Below the pieces are notes generated by a model that saw only the letters and a list, made by a program, of their open reading frames with translations, had not been told where the DNA came from and did no database searches. From the NCBI GenBank assembly GCA_016218965.1, contig JACRCP010000124.1, positions 1-52,427 of the forward strand: DNA of 52,427 bases. Reading direction: 5' to 3'. Each line of letters begins with the position of its first letter. Within the stretch, counting starts at the first letter, position 1. Position numbers and translations under genes: made by a program. Below, in pieces: positions 40,615 to 49,904 of the stretch. Source of the DNA: Deltaproteobacteria bacterium. GTDB taxonomy: Bacteria; Myxococcota; SpSt-1050; JACRCP01.

Positions 40615-41792
40615 ACATCGTCCGAGTTCCATTCTTCAGGACGAAGGTCACAGGCCGCGAGGTCACGGACGTTGCCAAGTCGCTGCGCTCCGGCTGGCTT
40701 ACCACGGGGCCGCGCGTGAGGGAGTTCGAGTTGCGTTTCTCGGAATACGTCGGCGTGCGGCACGCGGTGACGCTCAACTCCTGCACTGCGGCGCTGCACC
40801 TGGCGTTGGAGGCGGTGGGGATCGGGCGGGGCGACCAGGTGTTGGTGCCGACCATGACGTTTGCCGCGACAGCCGAGGTGGTCCGGTATTTCGACGCGGT
40901 GCCCGTGTTTGTCGACTGCGACCCGGTGACGCTCTGTATGGACGCGGGGCATCTCGAACGGCAGGCCAAAAGGCACCGGTGCAAGGCGGTCATCCCGATG
41001 CACTACGGCGGCCAGATGTGCGACATGTTCGCCATCAAAGAGCTCGCGCGCCGTCACCGCCTTCGCATAATCGAAGATGCCGCGCACACGCTTCCGGCGT
41101 TCATGAGAGCCGGCCCGCGCGGCGCGTGGAAGGGACCGGGCGAGCTCTCGGATGTCGCGTGTTTCTCGTTTTACGCCAACAAGTGCATCACGACCGGCGA
41201 AGGCGGTATGGCTGTGACGAACAGCATGCGTTTGGCCGATCGTATGCGGCTCATGTCGCTTCACGGAATGAACCGCGACCCGTGGAAGCGATTCACGGCT
41301 CAGGGCTCGTGGTATTACGAAATCGTCGCTCCGGGCTTCAAGTACAACATGACCGACATCGCCGCGGCGTTGGGCGTCGAACAGCTGAAGAAGGCGGGAG
41401 TTTTCTGGAAGAGAAGACAAGAGATTGCCGCACGATTTCTGGCGGGGCTGCGAGGGGTGGAGGAGGTGGAGCTTCCGGTGGAGCTTCCGGACAGGAAGCA
41501 CTCGTGGCATTTGTTCGCAGTCAAGCTGAAAGTCGAAAGACTGAAGATAGACCGGGCTGCGTTCATCCGGGAGCTGAAGGATCGGGGGATCGTCTGTTCG
41601 GTGCACTGGAAGCCCCTGCACATGATGCCGTATTACGTCAGGAAGTACGGGTACCGGGCATCGGGCTTCCCTGTGGCGGCATCGCTGTGGCCGCGGCTGG
41701 TGTCGCTGCCGATGTTCCCCGCCATGAAGGCATCGGAGATCGAGTACGTCGTCGATTCGGTGAGCGAGGTTGCCAGGAAGTTCCGCAGGTGA
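40611..41792 (+). CDS. DegT/DnrJ/EryC1/StrS-family sugar aminotransferase
   Basis: PLP-dependent aminotransferase (393 aa) converting a 4-keto (or 3-keto) nucleotide sugar to an amino sugar. The family start VPFFRTKVTGREV, the SGWLTTGPRVREFE motif, NSCTAALHLALEAVGIG, EDAAHTLPAF and the PLP lysine in FYANKCITTGEGGM are all present. The likely partner is the membrane 4,6-dehydratase at 43319 (PglF/PglE or LegB/LegC style). GTG 40611 overlaps the previous stop as GTGA. Confidence 0.95.
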   Translation: MNIVRVPFFRTKVTGREVTDVAKSLRSGWLTTGPRVREFELRFSEYVGVRHAVTLNSCTAALHLALEAVGIGRGDQVLVPTMTFAATAEVVRYFDAVPVFVDCDPVTLCMDAGHLERQAKRHRCKAVIPMHYGGQMCDMFAIKELARRHRLRIIEDAAHTLPAFMRAGPRGAWKGPGELSDVACFSFYANKCITTGEGGMAVTNSMRLADRMRLMSLHGMNRDPWKRFTAQGSWYYEIVAPGFKYNMTDIAAALGVEQLKKAGVFWKRRQEIAARFLAGLRGVEEVELPVELPDRKHSWHLFAVKLKVERLKIDRAAFIRELKDRGIVCSVHWKPLHMMPYYVRKYGYRASGFPVAASLWPRLVSLPMFPAMKASEIEYVVDSVSEVARKFRR

Positions 41793-41804
41793 AGTGAGGA
41801 AGCC

Positions 41805-42413
41805 CTGTACTCCCCGGTTGGACTGAAGCTCAAAAGGGTGTTTGACGTTGCAGCATCGGCGTGGGGACTGGCGGTTCTCTCGCCCGTACTTCTCGCGATG
41901 GCGGCCGCCGTCAAACTTTCGTCGCCCGGGCCGGCGTTGTTTGGGCAGGTCAGGGTGGGCAAAGGCGGCCGCCCGTTCACTCTCTACAAATTCAGGTCGA
42001 TGCGCGCCGGTTCGGACGGCATGAAGATCACGTCGTCGGGCGACGGGCGCGTCACGGGCGTCGGGCGATTCCTTAGAAAGACCAAGCTCGATGAGATCCC
42101 GGAGCTTTTCAACGTGCTTCGAGGGGACATGTCATTTGTGGGCCCCCGCCCGGAGGTGCCCGAGTACGTGGAGCGATACCGTCCCGAATGGCGCAGAGTC
42201 CTCGATGTAAGACCCGGCATCACCGACCCTGCAACAATCAGGTTCAGGAACGAGGAATCGATTCTGGCGGAAGCGGAGGACAAGGACGCGTACTACGTCG
42301 ACGCGATCCTGCCCGAGAAGCTCGGCCTCAATCTCGAATACCTTGAACACGCGGGATTCACGAGCGATCTGGCGGTTGTGTTCCGGACACTCGCGGCAAT
42401 CGTGGTGAGATAG
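41805..42413 (+). CDS. Initiating phosphoglycosyl transferase, PglC/WcaJ-C type
   Basis: Monotopic phosphoglycosyl transferase (202 aa) that loads the first sugar phosphate onto undecaprenyl phosphate. The re-entrant hydrophobic helix is VFDVAASAWGLAVLSPVLLA. LYKFRSM, the catalytic Asp-Glu in KTKLDEIPELFNVLRGDMSF, VGPRPEV and VRPGITDPATI follow. The canonical start GTG 41838 would cut into the conserved N-terminus. CTG 41805 gives MYSPVGLKLKRVFD, which matches the family start, and GTGAGGA stands in front. I annotate the CTG start. Short length fits PglC-like enzymes. Confidence 0.88.
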   Translation: MYSPVGLKLKRVFDVAASAWGLAVLSPVLLAMAAAVKLSSPGPALFGQVRVGKGGRPFTLYKFRSMRAGSDGMKITSSGDGRVTGVGRFLRKTKLDEIPELFNVLRGDMSFVGPRPEVPEYVERYRPEWRRVLDVRPGITDPATIRFRNEESILAEAEDKDAYYVDAILPEKLGLNLEYLEHAGFTSDLAVVFRTLAAIVVR

Positions 42414-42415
42414 CG

Positions 42416-43300
42416 ATGGGCCGGACGAATCGTTTGAATGCCGCGTCTGTCGCGCACGCACAGCTTGCGGCGGAGATGACCGCAAAGGCCGCGCAAGAAG
42501 CGCTGAGCAAGGTCGGAATCGACGTGATCGTGCTCAAAGGACCGCACCTTGCGAGCGAATTTTACGACGATCCCTCGCAGAGGCGTTATTGCGACCTGGA
42601 TCTCCTGGTCAAACCCCCGGCGTTCAGCCGTGCCATCGAGGCGCTCGCCGCGCGCCGATTCAACGTTTCTCCGGGCCTGTCCAGTCGTCGGGCGACGATG
42701 CGCGACTACTACTGTGCCCATCTGGCATCGCCGTTTGGCGTGAGCGTCGAGCTGCACCGCGCATTTGCCGGACACGACAGATATCCCGTGGATCTCGACG
42801 GCGTCTTCGCGCGGGCCACGCCATTCCGGTTGGGTTCGGTCCAGGTGCTCGGACTTGGCGCCGAGGATCTGCTTCTGCACCTGTGCATCCACATGGCAAA
42901 AAGCTACTTTCGGGTCGAAAAAAAACACGTCAAAGACATCGCCCTGGTCATGGCCAAGCGTCCTGTCGAGTGGCGCGGATTCCTTGACCTTGTGGGCCGG
43001 GCACGGTGCACGGCGGGCGCTTGGTATGCGCTCAATGCGGCTGTCGAGCAGTACGGTGCGGTTGTTCCGGAGCATGTAACGTCGGCGCTGGCGCCGGCCG
43101 GACTTCGCAGGTGGTGGTTGGACAGGTTTCTCATGAACTCCGAGTTCCCGATTTGCCGTCGTGTGAACTACGGCATCGGGACCGTGCAGCTCGCGGTCGG
43201 CCTGGCGTTGATGGACAGAGTCGATGCCTGGGGGCCGATTGCGCTGAAGTATGCGAGGACGAGGGTACAGGACGCCTTGTTGGCGACCGAACACCGATGA
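42416..43300 (+). CDS. Nucleotidyltransferase-fold protein (NTP_transf_5-like)
   Basis: Protein of 294 aa resembling the uncharacterised nucleotidyltransferase family found in many capsule and peptide-modification loci. The segment VIVLKGPHLASEFYDDPSQR is followed by YCDLDLLVKP, which supplies the paired Asp residues of the nucleotidyltransferase fold, and VSVELHRAF follows. The C-terminal half is helical and contains LLHLCIHMAKSYFR. The substrate is unknown. It starts 2 bases after the phosphoglycosyl transferase stop, so it is probably co-translated. Confidence 0.75.
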   Translation: MGRTNRLNAASVAHAQLAAEMTAKAAQEALSKVGIDVIVLKGPHLASEFYDDPSQRRYCDLDLLVKPPAFSRAIEALAARRFNVSPGLSSRRATMRDYYCAHLASPFGVSVELHRAFAGHDRYPVDLDGVFARATPFRLGSVQVLGLGAEDLLLHLCIHMAKSYFRVEKKHVKDIALVMAKRPVEWRGFLDLVGRARCTAGAWYALNAAVEQYGAVVPEHVTSALAPAGLRRWWLDRFLMNSEFPICRRVNYGIGTVQLAVGLALMDRVDAWGPIALKYARTRVQDALLATEHR

Positions 43301-43318
43301 CGGCGGACGCGTAGACCC

Positions 43319-45426
43319 ATGAGGCCTGTAATGCTTTTCAGCCGCGCCGCGCAGCACATCCTCGACCTTCTGATATTGGTCGCGGCCTTCGGTGTGGCGT
43401 ACGTCTTGAGATTCGAGGGGATCCCGAAGGACATGAATCTCAAAATGATGTTCTTCCAGTGGCCGTACGCTGTCCTGTTGGGGATCGCAAGCTATTATCT
43501 TTTCGGCGTCTACCGGTACATTTGGCGGTACCTTGGACTCGCGGAGGTCCGGTACTTCGCGCTCGCGCACGCCGCAGTCGGCGGGGCGCTTTTGGCCGCC
43601 CGGCTCGGGCTTCCGGACAAACTGATCTACGCCAAGGTCCCCATTTCAATAATCGTAATCAACGCTTTCCTCGCGTTCTTGGGCTCGGTCGGTGTGCGGG
43701 CCACGCATCGCCTGATGGTCGAACGCGGGGACCGAAAAAAGCGCGAACAGCTCAGGCCGGCGGACCTGAGGCAGCGCGTCCTGCTCATAGGCGCGGGTGA
43801 TGCAGGCAATCTGGCGGCGAAGGAGCTTCACGGGAGGTCGGACCTTGGGATGGAGCCGATCGGGTTTGTTGACGACGACCCGGTCAAGCAGGGGCGGGTC
43901 ATACAGGACTTGAAGGTCCTCGGTCCCGTCGACGTCATTCCCTCGGTCGTCGGGCTACACAAGGTGGACATGCTGCTCATCACGGTGGCGTCCATCACCG
44001 GGCCGCAGATGCGGCGAATCAAGGAGGTCTGCGACAGGACGCGGCTCCCGACCAAGATCCTGCCGGGGCTCTACGAGCTCATCGACGGGACTGTCAGCGT
44101 CAACCGGATCCGCGACGTCGACATCGAGGACCTCCTGGGGCGCGAGGCGGTTCATCTGGACGAGCAGTCGATCAGCGCATTCATCAAAGGCAAGGTCGTT
44201 TTGGTCTCGGGGGCGGGGGGGTCCATCGGGTCGGAGATGTGCCGGCAGATATGCCGGTTTGCGCCGGAGCGGATTCTTTTGGTCGAACAGGCCGAGACGC
44301 CGCTTTTTGATATCCACCGGGAGCTTTTGGCCAAGGGCGTGACGTGTCCGGTTGTTCCCCTGATTGCCGACATATGCGACTCCGAACGCATCCGGCAGTT
44401 GTTCAAGTCATTCTCTCCGCAGGTCGTCATCCACGCGGCGGCGCACAAGCACGTGCCGATGATGGAGTGGAACCCGGGTGAGGCGATCAAGAACAACGTG
44501 TTTGGGACCAGGAAGCTCGCGGACGTTTCGATCGAGGCCGGGGTCGAGAGGTTCATCATGATCTCGACCGACAAGGCGGTCAACCCGACGTCGGTGATGG
44601 GGGCGTCGAAACGGATAGCCGAGATGTACCTTCAGTCGCTCAGCGCGACGCGGGAACAGGTCAACCACAGAGATCACAGAGAACACAGAGATGTTTCGGA
44701 CACCAGGCAAAATGCATCGGGGGCTTTCTCTGTGGACTCTGTGGGCTCTGTGGTGAAAGGCCCGAATCCGGAACGGCAGGTCAACCACAGAGATCACGGA
44801 GCGCACAGAGATGTTTCGGGCGTTCCCGAGGCGAGAAGCCGTTCTCCCTCTGTGAACTCTGTGGACTCTGTGGTTGGATGTCCTACCCGGTTCGTGACGG
44901 TGCGGTTTGGGAACGTTCTGGGGAGCGCGGGGTCGGTCATCCCCATCTTCAAGGAACAGATCAGAAAGGGCGGGCCGCTCACGGTCACGCACCCCGACAT
45001 GACGCGGTACTTCATGACCATCCCCGAGGCGTCGCAGCTGGTGCTCCAGGCGGCCGCGATGGGGCGGGGCGGCGAGGTCTTTGTGCTCGACATGGGCGAG
45101 CCGGTGAAGATAGTCGACCTCGCGAAAGACCTGGTTCGGCTCTCGGGGCTCGAGGAGGACGAGATCGAAATCGTGTTCACGGGCCTTCGGCCGGGCGAAA
45201 AGCTTTTTGAGGAGATAAGCCTTTCGTGCGAGGAATTCGACAAGACGCTCCATCCGAAGATCTTCACCGGACGGCTCGCCCCGGTGGATCGAACGGCGAT
45301 GGAGCGCCACCTCGCGGCGCTGCACCAGCTCTCCAACGAAAGTGATCACGAGGCCGTGACGAAGGCGATCAAACGGGCCGTCCCCGAGTACAACCCGTCA
45401 ACAACCGGCATCGGCGGAGCGTTCTG

Positions 45427-45427
<1 letters not shown>
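43319..45427 (+). CDS. Membrane nucleotide-sugar 4,6-dehydratase (WbpM/PglF/FlaA1 type) with in-frame repeat insertion
   Basis: The protein (702 aa) has an N-terminal membrane domain of about four helices (from [16 protein letters not shown]), a CoA-binding-like Rossmann domain ([17 protein letters not shown]) and a C-terminal SDR domain with [35 protein letters not shown] and [20 protein letters not shown], where Met replaces Tyr as usual. Homologues run from this region straight to [17 protein letters not shown]. Here about 75 residues (447-521) encoded by two nonamer-repeat hairpins intervene. The frame is kept and the rest is intact. It probably makes UDP-4-keto-6-deoxy-GlcNAc for the aminotransferase at 40611. 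Confidence 0.92.
44657..44881. repeat. Tandem nonamer-repeat hairpins inside the dehydratase gene, site 8
   Basis: Two copies of a hairpin unit lie head to tail. Each begins with the same 21 bases, CAGGTCAACCACAGAGATCA followed by C (starting at 44657 and 44777). The left arm of copy 1 is three CACAGAGA-type 9-base units (44664-44691) and the right arm is three CTCTGTGG-type units (44727-44754). Copy 2 has arms at about 44784-44811 and 44847-44874. Because the unit is 9 bases and stop-free, it is read as His-Arg-Asp-like and Ser-Val-Asp-like tripeptide repeats. The insertion adds 225 bases and keeps the frame. The loops differ between copies. Confidence 0.88.
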
Positions 45428-47447
<2,020 letters not shown>

Positions 47448-47881
47448 ACCACAGAGACCACAGAGACCACAGAGATTGAATGCCGGGATTCGAGATCACA
47501 AACAAGATCATTGGAGCGGCGATCGCTGTTCACAGGGAACTGGGCCCGGGGTTGCTCGAGTCGGCGTATGAGGCGTGTCTTGCCCATGAACTGCGAAGCA
47601 TCGGGTTGAAAGTGGAAACGCAGAAACAGTTGCCGATAACCTACAAAGGTCTTTCGATCGACAACGGGTATCGAATCGATATTTTGGTCGAGGGCGCCGT
47701 GGTAGTCGAACTGAAATCCGTGGCCAGAATGGACCCGGTGTACGAAGCTCAGTTGTTGTCGTATCTGAGGTTGTCGGGGTGCCGCACGGGATTGCTCATC
47801 AACTTCAATTCGAAGATGTTGAAGAACGGGATCAAAAGGATAGTGTTGTGAATTCTCTGTGATCTCTGTGGTCTCTGTGGT
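47448..47881. mobile_element. Inverted-nonamer element carrying a GxxExxY ORF, site 9
   Basis: Left arm: three perfect ACCACAGAG units (47448-47474) directly after the fcl stop. Right arm: CTCTGTGAT, CTCTGTGGT, CTCTGTGGT (47855-47881). The arms are reverse complements and enclose only the small ORF 47480-47851, with 5 and 3 bases between ORF and arms. The next gene, rfbB, has its own ribosome site after the right arm. The same nonamer family forms the ORF-less hairpins inside the dehydratase gene at 44657. No target duplication or transposase was found. Confidence 0.65.
47480..47851 (+). CDS. GxxExxY protein (PD-(D/E)XK nuclease-like)
   Basis: Protein of 123 aa with the family-defining motif GPGLLESAYEACLAHEL near residues 21-37, preceded by NKIIGAAIAVHRELG. 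It continues with LPITYKG, YRIDILVEGAVVVELKSV, in which the Asp and the Glu-x-Lys fit a PD-(D/E)XK active site, and YLRLSGCRTGLLINFNSKMLKNGIKR. Length and motifs are normal for the family, so it appears intact. The biological role of the family is not established. It sits between fcl and rfbB in an otherwise metabolic run and is bracketed by inverted nonamer arrays, so it is probably cargo of that element. Confidence 0.93.
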   Translation: MPGFEITNKIIGAAIAVHRELGPGLLESAYEACLAHELRSIGLKVETQKQLPITYKGLSIDNGYRIDILVEGAVVVELKSVARMDPVYEAQLLSYLRLSGCRTGLLINFNSKMLKNGIKRIVL

Positions 47882-47902
47882 TGGTCTGTTTTTGGAGGTG
47901 GG

Positions 47903-48991
47903 ATGAAGGTGCTCGTAACCGGAGGGGCGGGGTTCATCGGGTCGAATTTCGTCCAGCTTTTGCACCGCGAGCGGCCCGACTGGGAGGTCGTGAACCTCGA
48001 CAAGCTCACGTACGCGGGGAACATCGCGAACCTGGAACCGGCAAGGGACTGGAAAGGCCACACCTTCGTCCGCGGTGACATCGCCGACGCCCCGCTCGTC
48101 GGGGAGTTGTTCGCAAAGCACCGATTCGACGCGGTCGTGAACTTCGCGGCCGAGAGCCACGTGGACCGGTCAATCCAGTCGGCTGAGCCGTTCGTCCGCA
48201 CGAACATCCTGGGCACGCTGGTCCTGCTCGAAGCAGCAAGGCGACTCACGACTCACGACTCACGACCTGCGAGTCTGGCCGCCAGCCTCCAGCCTTCTTC
48301 GATCTGCCGCTTTGTCCAGGTTTCCACCGACGAGGTCTACGGCTCGCTGGGGCCCGACGGCTCTTTCAACGAGGAAACCCCGCTTGCCCCGAACAGCCCG
48401 TACTCGGCGTCGAAGGCGTCGGCCGACATGCTCTGCCGCGCATTTGCCCATACGCACGGGATGGACGTCGTGATCACGCGATGTTCCAACAACTACGGGC
48501 CGTACCAGTTTCCCGAAAAGCTCATCCCGCTCATGATCGCCAACGCCATCGAGGACAAGCCGCTGCCGGTGTACGGCGACGGGATGCAGGTGCGCGACTG
48601 GATCTTTGTCGAGGACCACTGCCGCGCCTTGCTTGCGGCGCTTGAGAACGGCAAGACGGGCGAGGTCTACAACTTCGGCGGCCGTTCGGAGATGACCAAC
48701 CTGCGGCTGGTCGAACAACTGCTTGACCGCCTCGGAAAACCGCGGTCGCTCATCAGGCACGTGGAGGACCGGCCGGGTCACGACCGAAGGTACGCGATGG
48801 ACATAGCCAAGTCCTCCAGGGAACTTGGCTGGAAACCGCGCGTGACGTTCGACGAGGGGCTTGAGCGCACGGTTGAATGGTACCGCGCGAACCGGTCATG
48901 GTGGGAGGCGGTGCGCACGGGCGAGTACCTGAAGTACTACGATGAGTGGTATGGGGACAGGTTGAAGGAAGACACCACGATCAAGATTTAG
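47903..48991 (+). CDS. rfbB: dTDP-glucose 4,6-dehydratase with small in-frame insertion
   Basis: RfbB/RmlB (362 aa), the second step to dTDP-L-rhamnose. It shows VTGGAGFIGSNFVQLL, LDKLTYAGNIANL, NFAAESHVDRSI, VSTDEVYGSLG with the catalytic Asp-Glu, YSASKASADMLCRAF with Tyr and Lys, and SNNYGPYQFPEKLIPLMI. Between LLEAAR and RFVQVSTDE about 21 extra residues (114-134) are encoded by CGACTCA heptads and CCAGCCT repeats. GGAGGT stands before ATG 47903. The stop TAG lies in a TTTAGGA array. No rfbA or rfbC is in the window. Confidence 0.95.
   Translation: MKVLVTGGAGFIGSNFVQLLHRERPDWEVVNLDKLTYAGNIANLEPARDWKGHTFVRGDIADAPLVGELFAKHRFDAVVNFAAESHVDRSIQSAEPFVRTNILGTLVLLEAARRLTTHDSRPASLAASLQPSSICRFVQVSTDEVYGSLGPDGSFNEETPLAPNSPYSASKASADMLCRAFAHTHGMDVVITRCSNNYGPYQFPEKLIPLMIANAIEDKPLPVYGDGMQVRDWIFVEDHCRALLAALENGKTGEVYNFGGRSEMTNLRLVEQLLDRLGKPRSLIRHVEDRPGHDRRYAMDIAKSSRELGWKPRVTFDEGLERTVEWYRANRSWWEAVRTGEYLKYYDEWYGDRLKEDTTIKI
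48242..48304. repeat. CGACTCA heptads plus CCAGCCT repeats inside rfbB, site 10
   Basis: Three CGACTCA units and one CGACCTG (48242-48269) are followed by a CCGCCAG/CCTCCAG segment (about 48275-48297), again with period 7. The insertion of about 63 bases keeps the frame and adds about 21 residues to a loop that precedes the catalytic strand. The two repeat types are not clear inverted copies of each other, so a hairpin is weaker here than at the other sites. Confidence 0.75.
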
Positions 48992-49021
48992 GATTTAGGA
49001 TTTGGGATTTGGGATTTCAAC
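48987..49021. repeat. TTTAGGA/TTTGGGA heptad array, site 11 (solo left arm)
   Basis: Two TTTAGGA units (48987-49000), two TTTGGGA units (49001-49014) and TTTCAAC. The first unit supplies the TAG that ends rfbB (48989-48991). The rfbD frame has another TAG at 48996 and then opens with TTG at 49002 inside the array. The end GGGATTTCA (49011-49019) is the same inner edge as at 4925. Confidence 0.88.
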
Positions 49022-49904
49022 ATGTCCTGCCACATTCGACCGGGTTCTGGTCACCGGGGGGCACGGGTCTTTGGGGACGGCGCTGGGGGCATTGCTCGGG
49101 ACGTTTTCGGAGGTCTGCCACAGTTCGGTGGATCTGCCTGAGATCGACGTCGCGGATTTCGGGGCGTTCGCCCGCGTCGTCGACGGATTCCGTCCCAATG
49201 CGGTGATCAACTGCGCGGCGTTCACCGACGTCGACGCGTGCGAGACGCGAGAGGCCGAGGCCATGCGCGTCAACGGCGAGGCGCCGGGGATGATGGCCGC
49301 CGAGTGCCGCGCGCGCGGGATTCGGTTTGTCCATGTCGGCACCGACTACGTCTTCGACGGCACGGGGACGAGGCCGTATCGCGAAGACGATCCGCCAAAC
49401 CCGCTTTCGGCATACGGCCGGACCAAGCTGGCGGGCGAGAAAGCGGTACTGTCGGCGTACCCGGAAGCGCTGATCGTGCGAACTGCCTGGCTCTACGGCG
49501 CGAAAAAGAGTTTCGTGCGAACGATCGCCGAAAAAGCCCGCAGGGGCGAGGCGCTGTCCGTCGTCAACGACCAGCACGGCGCCCCGACGAGCGCGGGCGA
49601 TCTGGCCGGGGCGATCTTTTTGCTGCTCGAAAAAGAAGCGTCTGGTCTGGTCCACTTTGTGAACGCCGGCGAGACGACCTGGCACGGCGTCGCCCGGCAA
49701 GTCCTTGACGTCCTGAAACTGGACGTTCCTCTGAAAGCCGTTACGACCGAAGAGTACCTCCGCTCGCGTCCCCCCGGCTCCCCCCCCGTCGCCCCCCGCC
49801 CGAGATACTCCCTCCTCGACACCTCCCTGTACACGAGAATCACCGGCAAGAACCCCAGAAACTGGAAAGAGGCGCTGGAGGAACGCCTGAAGATCACTTC
49901 TTGA
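49002..49904 (+). CDS. rfbD: dTDP-4-dehydrorhamnose reductase
   Basis: RfbD/RmlD (300 aa) performs the last step to dTDP-L-rhamnose. Motifs are VLVTGGHGSLGTALGALLG, VINCAAFTDVDACE, HVGTDYVFDGTGTRPYREDD, NPLSAYGRTKLAGEKAV with Tyr and Lys, and RTAWLYGAKKSFVRTI. The C-terminus has the usual RPRYSLLDTSLY. The only in-frame start before the conserved part is TTG 49002, inside a heptad array; ATG 49021 is out of frame. The first 11 residues are therefore repeat- or junction-derived. It is the last plus-strand gene and overlaps the convergent lipoprotein gene by 11 bases. Confidence 0.94.
   Translation: MGFGISTCPATFDRVLVTGGHGSLGTALGALLGTFSEVCHSSVDLPEIDVADFGAFARVVDGFRPNAVINCAAFTDVDACETREAEAMRVNGEAPGMMAAECRARGIRFVHVGTDYVFDGTGTRPYREDDPPNPLSAYGRTKLAGEKAVLSAYPEALIVRTAWLYGAKKSFVRTIAEKARRGEALSVVNDQHGAPTSAGDLAGAIFLLLEKEASGLVHFVNAGETTWHGVARQVLDVLKLDVPLKAVTTEEYLRSRPPGSPPVAPRPRYSLLDTSLYTRITGKNPRNWKEALEERLKITS

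Noticed and set aside
44657..44881. Intein or group I/II intron in the dehydratase gene
   Set aside because: The insertion is only 225 bases, has no splicing-domain or endonuclease motifs and no intron core. A hairpin insertion explains it better.
49021..49023. ATG as start of rfbD
   Set aside because: It is out of frame with the reductase; the in-frame start is TTG 49002 inside the repeat.
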